Shown here piece after piece: positions 17,544 to 26,484 of a stretch of 64,000 nucleotides of DNA. Every line of letters begins with the position of its first letter. Position 1 is the first letter of the stretch. The translations under genes were made by a program, and so were the position numbers. Location of the stretch: NCBI RefSeq assembly GCF_007830125.1, contig NZ_VLLG01000005.1, positions 310,001 through 374,000 on the forward strand, read 5' to 3'. The stretch comes from Chitinophaga japonensis (lineage in GTDB: Bacteria > Bacteroidota > Bacteroidia > Chitinophagales > Chitinophagaceae). Under the pieces are notes generated by a model. The model was given only the letters and a program-made list of their open reading frames with translations, was not told the DNA's origin and ran no database searches.

Positions 17544-18464
17544 ATGTGGTTAAAACGCCGCCTCCTGCTTTTGACAGTGGCCCTGTTCCCGGCCGCTATA
17601 GCCGCTGCACAGGGTTGCAGCGACGCCGGTTTCTGCTCCATCGGCAGCATTAAAACAGACAGCCGCCCTTTCCGGCATAAACACCTGGTGACCATCAACC
17701 CGGCCTACGGCAATGGAGAACATGGGGTAGGCGTGTATACCCTGGCCCTGCAATATGACTACATGGCCGGCAGCCGTACCACCCTGCAGGCGCGCATTAC
17801 CGGCAATTATGCCACCGGTGACCTTGGCAATGTAGCCGGCCCGGGCGATGTCTGGCTGAATGTCATACAATCCCTCTACAGTAAAAAAGAACTGGATATT
17901 TCCCTGAACCTGGGCGTTAAGCTTCCGCTCAACGGCGCCAAGCGGGAAAAAGACGGCCGGGCGCTGCCCATGGGCTACCAGCCCAGCCTGGGTACCACGG
18001 ACCTGGTGACCGGCATCGCGCTTTTCTGGAAACAATGGCAACTGGCGGCCGCCTGGCAGCAACCCCTCAGCGGGCGTAACAAGAACACCTTCTTTGCGGA
18101 AGACTGGCCCGGGAATGCGCATGCCATGCAATTCCGGTCCACCAACCGTTTCCTGCGCAAAGGAGATGTGCTGCTCCGCCTCAACCGGCACCTCCGGGTA
18201 GGAGACGCCTGGGTGCTGAATGCCGGCCTGCTGCCCGTATACCACCTGGCTAATGACAGCTATATTGATAAGTCGGGCAACAGCATTTCCATTGAAGGCT
18301 CCCGCGGCCTGACCCTGAACGCCAATATAGCGGCGCTTTTCAAGGCCAGCCAGCGACTGGACATCGGCTTTACCGCGGGCTGGCCCCTGGTATCGCGGGA
18401 CGCGCGCCCCGAAGGGCTCACACGGACCATGGTACTGTCACCGGAACTGAAATGGAAATTTTAA
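17544..18464 (+). CDS. Putative outer-membrane beta-barrel protein
   Basis: A 306-residue protein from the ATG at 17544, where a clean signal peptide begins (MWLKRRLLLLTVALFPAAIAAAQ). The rest is made of alternating hydrophobic/polar strands (VGVYTLALQYDYM, TTLQARITGNYA, ELDISLNLGVKLPL) and ends in LKWKF with a terminal Phe, the mark of a barrel protein. The mature N-terminus has two cysteines (GCSDAGFCS). The family is not certain; it resembles the small transporter-like barrels of the phenol-degradation MetA type. It follows the Crp/Fnr gene by 86 nt. Confidence 0.7.
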   Translation: MWLKRRLLLLTVALFPAAIAAAQGCSDAGFCSIGSIKTDSRPFRHKHLVTINPAYGNGEHGVGVYTLALQYDYMAGSRTTLQARITGNYATGDLGNVAGPGDVWLNVIQSLYSKKELDISLNLGVKLPLNGAKREKDGRALPMGYQPSLGTTDLVTGIALFWKQWQLAAAWQQPLSGRNKNTFFAEDWPGNAHAMQFRSTNRFLRKGDVLLRLNRHLRVGDAWVLNAGLLPVYHLANDSYIDKSGNSISIEGSRGLTLNANIAALFKASQRLDIGFTAGWPLVSRDARPEGLTRTMVLSPELKWKF

Positions 18465-18470
18465 ACGCTC

Positions 18471-19088
18471 CTACTTCGCTGCGGCCAGGGCTTTGGCATT
18501 GGCCAATAGCATTGCCCCGCTGATCCTTTTCCTGAAATCCGGGTTCACATACTCATACAGGATCTCTCCTTCCATGTTCAGCAGGAATACGGCCGGCACG
18601 GGCAGGAAAGAGGTATTCCTCCCGTCAGAGCCTTCCCGGATCACTTTTTCATAATGCGCAGGCACCTGGTAAGCAATGCCCATGGCTTTTGTCAGCGCGC
18701 CCTCGCTATCGGAAAAAAGGCGGTAGCCCAGCTTATCCTTCTCCATCGTGGCGCGCAGTTTGTCCGGTGCATCCGGGCTGATGGCCACCACCTGGTAGCC
18801 CAGGGCTTTGAGGGAGGCTTCCGTTTCCGCCAGCTCGCTCAGGTGCCGGTTACAGTAAGGGCACCATCCGCCGCGGTAAAATACCAGCACGGTAGGCTGT
18901 TTGCTGAAGATACGGGTAGTGGGCACCTGCTTGCCATCCGTGTCCTGCACGGTTACAGCGGGCACTTTTGTTCCTACCAGCAGGGGGTGTACGTCATTTG
19001 CCGTGGCGGGCAACTGCGCCAGTGCAGCGGAACCGGCGCCCGCCAGCATGATGGCTGCCAGCAGCAGTGTTTTAGCTATTTTCATCAT
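18471..19088 (-). CDS. Peroxiredoxin-like AhpC/TSA protein, exported
   Basis: A 205-residue protein with a signal peptide (to about residue 25) and an AhpC/TSA thioredoxin fold. The active motif is YRGGWCPYCN (C76, C79), followed by LGYQVVAISPDAPDKL. The CPYC pair is like that of the bacterioferritin-comigratory/AhpC-TSA-2 type peroxiredoxins. It would reduce peroxides or disulfides in the periplasm. It is convergent with the barrel protein 6 nt away and lies downstream of the Wadjet-like genes, separated from jetC by a strong hairpin. Confidence 0.85.
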   Translation of the reverse strand: MMKIAKTLLLAAIMLAGAGSAALAQLPATANDVHPLLVGTKVPAVTVQDTDGKQVPTTRIFSKQPTVLVFYRGGWCPYCNRHLSELAETEASLKALGYQVVAISPDAPDKLRATMEKDKLGYRLFSDSEGALTKAMGIAYQVPAHYEKVIREGSDGRNTSFLPVPAVFLLNMEGEILYEYVNPDFRKRISGAMLLANAKALAAAK

Positions 19089-19128
19089 CCTGGAAAGATT
19101 TTCCAGGGCAAGATAGGCAATATGGGGT

Positions 19129-19160
19129 ACGGGAAATGTCCGGTGGCGGACATTTCCCGT
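19129..19160. terminator. 13-bp perfect inverted repeat between jetC and the peroxiredoxin
   Basis: ACGGGAAATGTCC (19129-19141) and its exact reverse complement (19148-19160) enclose a 6-nt loop. It sits in the 88 nt between the jetC stop and the peroxiredoxin start. It lacks a good U-tract, so termination of the jet operon is likely but not certain. Confidence 0.5.
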
Positions 19161-19176
19161 GTATTTACGTGATAAC

Positions 19177-22100
19177 TTAAGCTTCCACGGTTTCCAGCTT
19201 TTCCTTCAGCTCTTTCACGGTCATGTTGTACAGCACGCTGTTGCGGTTATTGACCCGCTGCACCAGGTGCACGTGGGCAATAAAATCCTGCACGATCTGG
19301 ATCTTGTCGCTGGGCGTAACCACCAGTAACTGCAGGTGCAGTTGTTTGCACAGTTCCATAAGGTAGGTGGCCTTTTCCTCGTCCTGGTTGCTGAAACTCT
19401 CATCCACGGCAATAAAGCGCAGGCTGCGGCTGTTCTTGCCTTCCCGGGTAATGCCGAACTGGTAGGCAATGGCGCTGCAAAGAATGGTATAGGTCAGTTG
19501 CGCCTTTTCTCCGCCGGACAACTGGCCCATTTGCCGGTAGGTCTTTTTCAGCTCGTTGGTGCTGCGGTATCTTTCATCTGTCCAGAACTCAAACCAGTTG
19601 CGCACATCCAGCACTTTGCTGCGGTAATTTTCATTGCGGTCCAGGTCATCTATCAGCGGCCGCACCTTTTGCGTGAAGTGCTGCGATTTGGCCTCAAAGC
19701 TGTCCTGCTGCCAGTTGGCCGCCTGGGGCAGCGCTTCCAGCAGCAACTGGCGGAACTCCCGGATGTCGGTGCCGGCGGGCATGGGCCGCTTGCCCAGTTG
19801 TATGTAGGTATCGGGCAGGCGGTTAAAATTAATGCCGGCCAGGGATTCGTTCAGGCGCTTTACGCTGGTATCGATATCGCGCTCCCATTTATCCAGCGTT
19901 TCTTTCAGGCCGGCTATCTTATGGGTGATGGTCACGTTGATGAAGTTCTCAAAATCCAGCTTGTAGCGGGGCAGGTTGTCTTTGGCGAGCTTGTCCAGCC
20001 ACTCCATGTACTCGGCGGCATAGCGCGGATCATCCGGCAGGTGCTGCACTTCTCCCGGCCAGTCCGGGAAGCGGGTGGTGAGCTCATGCCCCGGGTTCTT
20101 GATGCGGGACAACTGCAGGGCGATCTGTTTTTCCGCTTTGTTCAGGTCTTCCTGCAGGGTGCTGCGGCGGCTGTCCGCCTCTTCCTTGAACTGCTGGTAT
20201 TTTTCATCGAGGTTATCCAGGGTGGCACCGGCCAGCTTTTCTGCATGTTGCTGCTGAAACTGCAGCAGCACTTCCTTGTCGGCATCCGTAAAGTTCTGCA
20301 GCAGGGGCAGCAGGGCTTCCATGGCGTTGCGGTAAGCTTCCTGCCGGTCCCTGTGCCGGGTCTCTTCCCGCAGGAGATCTTCCCGCCGGGCTTCTGCGGC
20401 CGTTTTCCGCTGCTGGATATCCACTAGCTGGTTTTTCAGCGTATCCAGCGAAGCGTTGCCCCGGCGCAGCGCTTCCGCCTGCTGCTGCAGCTTTTGCACT
20501 GCTTTGGCGGCCGCGCCGGCGTTCAGCTCCTCAAAGCCCTTATGCTCTTTAATGCGGGTATGCGCGTAATACTGCTCTTCCAGCCGCCTGGTTTTGGCGG
20601 CGCAGCGGGCCAGGGTTTCCTCCGCTTTGGATATCCGCTCTACCAGCGCGGCCCTTTTTTGCAGCAGCGCCTCCTTCTTCTTTTCGTTGTTCCAGCCCAG
20701 CGCGTAGCGCCCGGGATCATTGCGGTCCGGGCGGTCGTCCTTTTCATGCCGCCGGCCGTTCTTTATCAACCCGTTGATGGTAATGGCCCGCTCGTAGCGC
20801 GGCAGTTGCTTCTCGTCTTCCAGGCAGTGATAGCCGAACAGGCGAATGGCTTCCTGCTCCGCCCATTTGCTCAGCGGATGGTCCGGGTGGAACTGCAGTT
20901 TATCCGGCACCGTATTTTCCTCCGGGTGCTGGATGATGGCAGGCTCCGTTACATGCTCGTACACCAGCCGGGTGCGCAGGTTCTGCGTGTTGATATATTT
21001 ATTGACGCGCTTGTAGTGTTTATCCGGCACCAGCAGGCGCAGGGCAAAGGGGCGCAGGAGCTTTTCCAGGGCCGGCTGCCAGTCCATTTCTTCGTTCTTC
21101 ACCGCTATCAGCTCGCCGGCAAAGGGCAGTTGCGCCGCATCTATGTTTAACGTTTCGCAGAGCTGGCGGCGCAGGTTCACCAGGTGATGGTCGATATTGT
21201 TCCGGCGCTGCTGCAGGCTGTTGAGCTGCTGCTCCAGGGTATCGCGGCCCGCGGTGGCGGTTTTCAACTGGTTCCTGGCCTCAAATTCATCTTCTTCGTT
21301 CAGTCTTTTGTCGTTATCCAGCGCATGCAGCTTGCGGTCATTCTCTTTCTTCACCTGCTGGTAGCCTTGCTCATCTGCAGGATGGGTAAGGCTAAGCTTC
21401 AAAAGCCCGCACCAGGCGGCAAATTCTTCCAGGGCGCGCCGGGCCTGCTGCTGCTGCGCTTCTTTTTCCTGCACCTGGCTTTCCAGGTCTTTCAGGCGCT
21501 GGCCCGCCTTATCGTGCTGTACCTGGTAGCTGGCATTCAGCGCTTCTTCGTTCAGCCGTTCTATTTCGTCGCGGGTGTGCTGTAATTGCTCCTGCAGCGT
21601 TTGCAACTGCCAGTCATTATCCGCGATGGCGGTTTGCAGCAGGGTATGCCGGGTAAAATGCTTCCACAGCAGGGCGGTTTCCTGCGTGTCCTTATGCTGC
21701 GCCACGGCCGTTTGCAGGGCCAGGAAACGTTCAAACTGCTCCTGCAGGGGCTGCAGCAGGCGGATCTGCTCTTCTGCTTTCTCGATATTACGCTGGGCTT
21801 CCAGCAGGGTGGACAACTGTTTTTTCAGGTCCTGGAACTCGTCCTCCATATTACGCGGCTCCAGCATGTGGGTGCGGATAAATTCATCCAGGTTGCCCAG
21901 CACCTTGATGCCTACGGTCTGGTTGAAAAGCTGCAGGGCCTGTATGCTTTGCATGCCCAGCACTTCCACCATACGCTGCGCATAGCGGCTGGCCGCGTCA
22001 AACCACTCTACCTGCCGGCGCGCGCCTTTGTTGTAGCGCTGGTCCAACTGGCGCTTCCAGTTACCGGCCAGGTCAAAGGGCTTGAAATCTTCTTCTATCT

Positions 22101-22572
22101 GCAGGGCCTTATGGGCAATGCCAAAATATTTCTTCATGTCGCCATGCACAAAATGCCGCACCTGGAACAGCGTGACCAGTTGGCCGGCCTCGTTGGCAAA
22201 ATGGGCCAGCAGGATGCTGTAAGCGGTTTCCCTGTCTTCCCGCAGGTATTCCGTTTTGGAAACGCCGGTGGCTTCATTGTTGATGGTGCCGAAGCCGCCC
22301 AGTACGTAGCTGTCCTCCGTACGGTCGCCCTTCTTCTCGCTGCCGCTGCTCTGGTTGTAGAAGCGGTAGCGTTTTTCCGGTACGATCAGGGTGAGCAGCG
22401 CATCCACGAAGGTGGTTTTCCCGCTGCCGTTGGCGCCGGTCAGCAGGCTGGTCTCCCCCATCGGCCGGATGGCGTGTATCTTTTCATCAAAGGTGCCCCA
22501 GTTCAGCACTTCCATGTACTGCAAACGGAAGCCGCTCTTCTGGCTATCGGTACTAAAAACATTTAGCTGCAT
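19177..22572 (-). CDS. jetC: JetC/MksB-like SMC ATPase (Wadjet/Mks condensin)
   Basis: An 1131-residue SMC-like protein. Residues 1-60 hold the head start and Walker A (LLTGANGSGKTTFVDALL, about 43-60). Two long coiled-coil arms follow (about 260-450 and 640-860) around a hinge region. The C-terminal head has the signature MGQLSGGEKAQL (about 1015-1026) and Walker B RFIAVDESFSNQDEE (about 1053-1067). In Wadjet systems this ATPase extrudes DNA loops on small circular DNA so that JetD can cut it. It starts 14 nt after jetB. The expected next gene, jetD, is missing; a hairpin and a peroxiredoxin gene follow instead. Confidence 0.9.
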   Translation of the reverse strand: MQLNVFSTDSQKSGFRLQYMEVLNWGTFDEKIHAIRPMGETSLLTGANGSGKTTFVDALLTLIVPEKRYRFYNQSSGSEKKGDRTEDSYVLGGFGTINNEATGVSKTEYLREDRETAYSILLAHFANEAGQLVTLFQVRHFVHGDMKKYFGIAHKALQIEEDFKPFDLAGNWKRQLDQRYNKGARRQVEWFDAASRYAQRMVEVLGMQSIQALQLFNQTVGIKVLGNLDEFIRTHMLEPRNMEDEFQDLKKQLSTLLEAQRNIEKAEEQIRLLQPLQEQFERFLALQTAVAQHKDTQETALLWKHFTRHTLLQTAIADNDWQLQTLQEQLQHTRDEIERLNEEALNASYQVQHDKAGQRLKDLESQVQEKEAQQQQARRALEEFAAWCGLLKLSLTHPADEQGYQQVKKENDRKLHALDNDKRLNEEDEFEARNQLKTATAGRDTLEQQLNSLQQRRNNIDHHLVNLRRQLCETLNIDAAQLPFAGELIAVKNEEMDWQPALEKLLRPFALRLLVPDKHYKRVNKYINTQNLRTRLVYEHVTEPAIIQHPEENTVPDKLQFHPDHPLSKWAEQEAIRLFGYHCLEDEKQLPRYERAITINGLIKNGRRHEKDDRPDRNDPGRYALGWNNEKKKEALLQKRAALVERISKAEETLARCAAKTRRLEEQYYAHTRIKEHKGFEELNAGAAAKAVQKLQQQAEALRRGNASLDTLKNQLVDIQQRKTAAEARREDLLREETRHRDRQEAYRNAMEALLPLLQNFTDADKEVLLQFQQQHAEKLAGATLDNLDEKYQQFKEEADSRRSTLQEDLNKAEKQIALQLSRIKNPGHELTTRFPDWPGEVQHLPDDPRYAAEYMEWLDKLAKDNLPRYKLDFENFINVTITHKIAGLKETLDKWERDIDTSVKRLNESLAGINFNRLPDTYIQLGKRPMPAGTDIREFRQLLLEALPQAANWQQDSFEAKSQHFTQKVRPLIDDLDRNENYRSKVLDVRNWFEFWTDERYRSTNELKKTYRQMGQLSGGEKAQLTYTILCSAIAYQFGITREGKNSRSLRFIAVDESFSNQDEEKATYLMELCKQLHLQLLVVTPSDKIQIVQDFIAHVHLVQRVNNRNSVLYNMTVKELKEKLETVEA

Positions 22573-22586
22573 GAATGATCTTGGAT

Positions 22587-23189
22587 TTAGGATTCTTGAG
22601 GAACGGCCTGCTGCAACTGCCGGTAAAAGTCGTCCAGCACTTCGGTGCTGATGCGCGCTTTAATGATCTTGCAGATCCTGAAACGTTGCTCATCCGGTAT
22701 TTCATGGGGCTCTTCCCGGTACAGGAAGCCGGATTCCTCCGCTTTATCTATCAGCCGGTCTATTTCCTTCATGAACTTTACCCGGCTGGCGTTTTCCTTG
22801 AAAAAAAGCTCCGCATGCTCCTTGATCTCCCGGCGTTTGCGGATCAGCTCGCGGGTGGTAGCCTCGCCGGTCTCGAACTCGGCCATCATTTCGCGCAGCA
22901 GCACCAGTAGAATGCTTTCTTCATAGGTGAGCGTTCTGCGTTGCACCCAGCTAATATTCGCCTCCTCTTCCTCGGGCAGCGCATGTTTTACGAAGGCATA
23001 GCCGTCCTCCTCATCGAGCACCAGGGTGAGGCCCAGCGGCAGCAGGAAGGCCTGCAGCTCGTTCTTGTAGCGCAGCAGCTTTTCCCAGTTGCCCTTTTCA
23101 AAATACTCCACTGGTCCTTTCAGCAATTTTATCAATACCGCCGTGTAAGGCAGCAGCTTGGTCGTTGTTGTCATCCGTATGTTATGCAT
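22587..23189 (-). CDS. jetB: JetB/MksE-like kite subunit (DUF4194)
   Basis: A 200-residue protein of the DUF4194 type (JetB, MksE/MukE-like). It has the family's winged-helix character (VQRRTLTYEESILLVLLREMM, RRTL start of the central block; EEPHEIPDEQRFRICKII near the end). It bridges the JetA kleisin and the JetC heads. The start at 23189 overlaps the jetA stop by 8 nt; a second ATG at 23174 (MTTTTKLLPY) is equally possible. The position between jetA and jetC in one operon supports the call. Confidence 0.88.
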   Translation of the reverse strand: MHNIRMTTTTKLLPYTAVLIKLLKGPVEYFEKGNWEKLLRYKNELQAFLLPLGLTLVLDEEDGYAFVKHALPEEEEANISWVQRRTLTYEESILLVLLREMMAEFETGEATTRELIRKRREIKEHAELFFKENASRVKFMKEIDRLIDKAEESGFLYREEPHEIPDEQRFRICKIIKARISTEVLDDFYRQLQQAVPQES

Positions 23190-24648
23190 TGAATAATAAA
23201 TAGGGCACTTCCACGAACCTGGTCTGGTCCGCGTTCAGCGGTATCAGCTCCGTAGCGGTGCCCACCACGCTCACCTTGCTGGGCTTTTCGCGCAGGAAAC
23301 GGAAGTAGCCTACTACTTCCGCCAGCCCGTGCTCCGGCGGGTCCAGTTCCAGTATTTCTTTGAGAGAGGCGGCTTTCTGTTTTTGCAGCACCTGCTCCAC
23401 TTTGTCCCACAATTTCTTTTTGTCGATAAAAGGCATGGTCAGCGCGCGGCTCAGGCGCTCCGGGTCTGCGATCTGCTCCGTGGCGGCCACGGGCTGTATC
23501 ACAGCGGCGGGAGCCTTGCGGGGCGCCATCTGCAGCTTGCGGTCCATCACCATTTTTATTTCCACGCCTTCCTCTATGGTGATGCCGCAGGGCACTTCCT
23601 GCACATCCATCAGGTCCAGCGCCATTTCCTTGATAGCGCTGATCTGCCGGCGCAGGCGGCGGTGCCGCGCGATCTCCTTTTCGGCAATGATGCGGCTCAG
23701 CTTCTCCGCCATCTTATCATTGGCATCGTACACGGTACGCCCCTGCTGCAGGAGCATGGACTTTACATCCCGGATAAAGGCCTCGTCGGCGCTGATGCCC
23801 CGCTCCTGCACCAATGCCAGCAACTGTTCCGTCATTTCCTTCCAGGCGGACTGCCCTTCGCGGGAGATCAGGAAATCCCAGAAAGCATAGAAGCTTTTGC
23901 CCTGGCTGCTGTTGCGCAGCGCATCATAGGCTTCAAAAGCATAGCCTACAATGGCGCCCTTGTGCTGCTCCGTGCGGGTATGGTGCTCTACGATGGAGCG
24001 GTGTATCTGCTTGAAGTTATCCTCCACTTCCCGGAAATCGCCTATCAGCTCGTAGCACAGGCGGGTGAACAGCTCCAGTCTTTCCTGCACCTGCGCATTG
24101 TTATAGCTGTCCGGCGCAATGCCCAGCTCTATGGCCTTTATTTCCTTGTCTATTTCCGCGCGCTTGTCCTTCAGCATCTGCAGGCGTTTGCGGGCATCAT
24201 CCTCCGTGTGCTCCACAATGTCCTGCAGGGAATTGAAGAGGAGCTTGAAACGGCTTTCCGTGCCTACGTGGTGGCGATGCTGCAGGCCGGTCAGCCACTG
24301 GAACACGCGCTCCGTGTAGGCGCTAAGCTGGTATTGTATCACGCCTTCCGCATCTGTAAAGTCCTGCAGCAGACGCTTCTGCACCCAGTTCAGGATGTAT
24401 TTGCGGCTCCTGGCCTCTTCATTCTCCCCGAAGAGGATATTGGCTTCCTCCAGGTCCTCGGTGCCTTCCGTGTGGCTGGCCAGGGTTTCCGCCACCAGTT
24501 GTATCAGCACCCGTTCCTCCACCAGGAAGCGGTTGTCTTCCTTGAACACCTTGTACAGCATCGGCAGCACCCACCTGGCATTCTGCAGGCGCAGCATCTG
24601 CAACGCGGGATGCGTGTTCAATATATATGCAATGTCTTCACTGTGCAT
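23182..24648 (-). CDS. jetA: JetA/MksF-like kleisin (DUF3375)
   Basis: A 488-residue DUF3375 protein, the kleisin of Wadjet/Mks condensins. The N-terminus (IAYILNTHPALQMLRLQNAR) matches the family start, the middle has long helices (about 110-330) and the C-terminal part (PEHGLAEVVGYFRFL, then VPYLLFNA) matches the winged-helix end that contacts the SMC head. It is the first gene of the jetABC operon. Gene order and lengths agree with type I Wadjet, apart from the missing jetD. Confidence 0.9.
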   Translation of the reverse strand: MHSEDIAYILNTHPALQMLRLQNARWVLPMLYKVFKEDNRFLVEERVLIQLVAETLASHTEGTEDLEEANILFGENEEARSRKYILNWVQKRLLQDFTDAEGVIQYQLSAYTERVFQWLTGLQHRHHVGTESRFKLLFNSLQDIVEHTEDDARKRLQMLKDKRAEIDKEIKAIELGIAPDSYNNAQVQERLELFTRLCYELIGDFREVEDNFKQIHRSIVEHHTRTEQHKGAIVGYAFEAYDALRNSSQGKSFYAFWDFLISREGQSAWKEMTEQLLALVQERGISADEAFIRDVKSMLLQQGRTVYDANDKMAEKLSRIIAEKEIARHRRLRRQISAIKEMALDLMDVQEVPCGITIEEGVEIKMVMDRKLQMAPRKAPAAVIQPVAATEQIADPERLSRALTMPFIDKKKLWDKVEQVLQKQKAASLKEILELDPPEHGLAEVVGYFRFLREKPSKVSVVGTATELIPLNADQTRFVEVPYLLFNA

Positions 24649-24774
24649 GGTCTGTTGTTTATTAAAATAGCGGGTGCTTTGCCTGTGGCAATTACGGGAA
24701 AGGCTATACTGCCGGCCCGGTGCATGCCGGTAACCGGGATAGTGATATGGATGGAGCGCTGATGGTCATGGCGG

Positions 24775-24782
24775 CAAATATA
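24775..24782 (-). promoter_or_regulatory. -7 element for the jetABC operon
   Basis: CAAATATA on the plus strand reads TATATTTG on the minus strand, an exact TAnnTTTG, about 127 nt before the jetA start codon. No -33 TTTG is evident. Confidence 0.35.
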
Positions 24783-24882
24783 AATGAAAGTATCCTGTAA
24801 GCGAAGAATTGGCGGGGATATTTATTAACAATTGTGGATATTTACAAGCAAAACAATATCAAATACTTAGCAATACAAAAAA

Positions 24883-24909
24883 GCCTGCAAACCACCAAGG
24901 TTTGCAGGC
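24883..24909 (-). terminator. Rho-independent terminator of the Atu4866-like gene
   Basis: A perfect 11-bp stem (GCCTGCAAACC, 24883-24893, with GGTTTGCAGGC, 24899-24909) and a 5-nt loop. On the minus strand it is followed by a U-tract (the A-run at 24877-24882), so it ends transcripts coming from 25320. Confidence 0.85.
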
Positions 24910-24984
24910 ATGCACTGTTTCCGTTTCCTTCCTGGGCAGCGTCCTTCTTCCTTGCTGCTGTTAAAATGCCAGGCTGTTGATCCT

Positions 24985-25320
24985 TTATTTTTGCTGTTGT
25001 TCCCTGTAAAATATATACCCGCCGTGGTACAGGGTATCGTTTCCCTTAAAATCGCCGTCAGCGGTAAAGCCGGTATCGTCCCAGTATTTAATATGGTCGC
25101 CGGTTATTTCATACCGCCCGGTATAGGCGCTTTGGCGGTTGCCGCGCGCTTCATCATAGCGGCCATTGGGGAGCAGCTCCTGCCGGATGTACCCGTCGTC
25201 AGTTACCCACATGCCCACGTATTTGTTTGACTGTTCCATTTGTTTTTGTTTTACAATGCCCCGCGACGCTACCAGCGCGATAACAAGCGGGTACATCAAG
25301 ACCAGGTGTTTAACTGTCAT
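24985..25320 (-). CDS. Atu4866-domain protein
   Basis: A 111-residue protein with an N-terminal hydrophobic segment (LVLMYPLVIALVASRGI) that may be a signal or anchor. Residues 33-105 match the Atu4866 family: YVGMWVTDDGYIRQELLPNG, then YTGRYEITGDHIKYWDDTGF and the GDF repeat. This is a small beta-barrel (lipocalin-like) of unknown ligand. These proteins are often encoded next to short-chain dehydrogenases, as here (SDR 24 nt upstream on the same strand). The pair is probably one transcript closed by the terminator at 24883. Confidence 0.8.
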   Translation of the reverse strand: MTVKHLVLMYPLVIALVASRGIVKQKQMEQSNKYVGMWVTDDGYIRQELLPNGRYDEARGNRQSAYTGRYEITGDHIKYWDDTGFTADGDFKGNDTLYHGGYIFYREQQQK

Positions 25321-25344
25321 AACCCATGGTTTTACGGGATACGC

Positions 25345-26187
25345 TTAATTATCAAAACCGGTGGCCGTAGCCAGCGCCTGTACGGCTGACATGTCCTGCT
25401 GCACCGCATGGATCTTCTGTACTGCCAGGTTGTAAGCGTCCTGTCCCAGGAACAGTTGCAGGGGCGCCTCCGGCCGTTCTACCACCTCGATCATAGCGGC
25501 AGCCGCCTTATCGGGATCACCCGGCTGATTGCCCCTGATGCCGTTCTGATGCGTAGCCACAGCTTCCCGCACATTCACATAATCCGCTATCGGGTTGGCA
25601 GGCACGTTCAGGGAGTCCGTTTCCAGGAAATTGGTCCGGAAGTAGCCGGGCGATACAATGATCACTTTAATATTGAACGGCTGCGCCTCTGCCGCCAGGG
25701 ATTCTGACAAACCCGTGAGGGCAAACTTGGTAGCGCAATAGATGCCGAAGCCGGGAAAGCCGCCGGTGAAGCCGGCAATAGAGGAAACATTCAGGATATG
25801 CCCGGACTGCTGTGCGCGCAGGTAAGGCATTACTTTGCGGATCACGTTCAGGGCCCCGAAAACGTTCACTTCAAAATTCTCCCTGGCTTCCGCATCGGTG
25901 AGCTCTTCCAGGGCGCCTGCCAGCCCGTAACCGGCGTTGTTCACTACTACGTCTATACGGCCAAAATGATCTACAGCAGCCTGTATACCTTTGGCTACAT
26001 CCTGCTCATCCTTCAGGTTCATGCCCAGTGGCAGGAATGTTCCGGAGGCGGCGCCTACAGCCTGTTCCAATGCCTTTGCGTTGCGGGAGGTAGCTGCTAC
26101 GGCATAGCCTTCCTGTAATAATTTTTTTACGAGTGAGAGCCCCAGTCCTTTGGAGGCGCCGGTAATAAACCAAACTTTCTTTTTCAT
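25345..26187 (-). CDS. Short-chain dehydrogenase/reductase (SDR)
   Basis: A 280-residue classical SDR. The Rossmann nucleotide motif is TGASKGLG (residues 9-16), NNAGYG follows at about 88, the catalytic Ser lies in ILNVSSIAG and the YxxxK pair in YCATK. PGYFRTNF follows. The cofactor is probably NADP(H), judging from the SRN after strand 2. The substrate is unknown. It shares strand and spacing with the Atu4866-like gene and its promoter lies 130 nt upstream, back to back with the operator repeats of the SatD-like gene. Confidence 0.9.
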   Translation of the reverse strand: MKKKVWFITGASKGLGLSLVKKLLQEGYAVAATSRNAKALEQAVGAASGTFLPLGMNLKDEQDVAKGIQAAVDHFGRIDVVVNNAGYGLAGALEELTDAEARENFEVNVFGALNVIRKVMPYLRAQQSGHILNVSSIAGFTGGFPGFGIYCATKFALTGLSESLAAEAQPFNIKVIIVSPGYFRTNFLETDSLNVPANPIADYVNVREAVATHQNGIRGNQPGDPDKAAAAMIEVVERPEAPLQLFLGQDAYNLAVQKIHAVQQDMSAVQALATATGFDN

Positions 26188-26315
26188 TTGTAGATATTTT
26201 ATTTTTTAAAGGTCTCATGGAACCTCGCATTAACATGCCTCTGTATGAGAAAATGTATCATGCTCGGTTTCATGTGTCAGTATTTTTTTAGTTGGTAATG
26301 TTTGTTTTGACAGTA

Positions 26316-26323
26316 CAAAGGTA
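26316..26323 (-). promoter_or_regulatory. -7 element for the SDR gene
   Basis: CAAAGGTA on the plus strand is TACCTTTG on the minus strand, an exact TAnnTTTG. The same octamer occurs before the other SDR gene (52707-52714). Confidence 0.45.
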
Positions 26324-26393
26324 TTGGCAGGAAAGGCCCCGGCTGTTACGGGATTGAAACAGATACTTGTATAATTCAAACAAGGTCGTACAG

Positions 26394-26469
26394 TTCGTAT
26401 ATATGAACGAATTATTAAAAAGTTCGGTTATTTATACGAATTAATTAAAAATTCGTATATTTGAACTAA
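26394..26469. repeat. Three 18-nt operator-like repeats with 29-nt periodicity
   Basis: Copies start at 26394 (TTCGTATATATGAACGAA), 26423 (TTCGGTTATTTATACGAA, in reverse orientation) and 26452 (TTCGTATATTTGAACTAA). Copies 1 and 3 share 14 of their first 15 positions; the middle one matches as its reverse complement. Start-to-start distance is exactly 29 nt twice. The last copy overlaps the -7 element TATATTTG (26456-26463) of the satD-like gene, so a bound protein would block or adjust that promoter, and perhaps the divergent SDR promoter. Confidence 0.6.
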
Positions 26470-26484
26470 CCAAGTATTGATGTG

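Larger units (their letters stand above)
24649..24984. other. 336-nt intergenic region between jetA and the Atu4866-like gene
   Basis: This gap holds the probable jetA promoter (-7 at 24775-24782) and the terminator of the Atu4866-like gene (24883-24909). I see no reading frame in it. Confidence 0.6.

Noticed and set aside
19336..20427. Long plus-strand open frame opposite jetC
   Set aside because: It is the mirror of a GC-rich coding region on the other strand, with low-complexity Gln/Leu-rich translation and no family.
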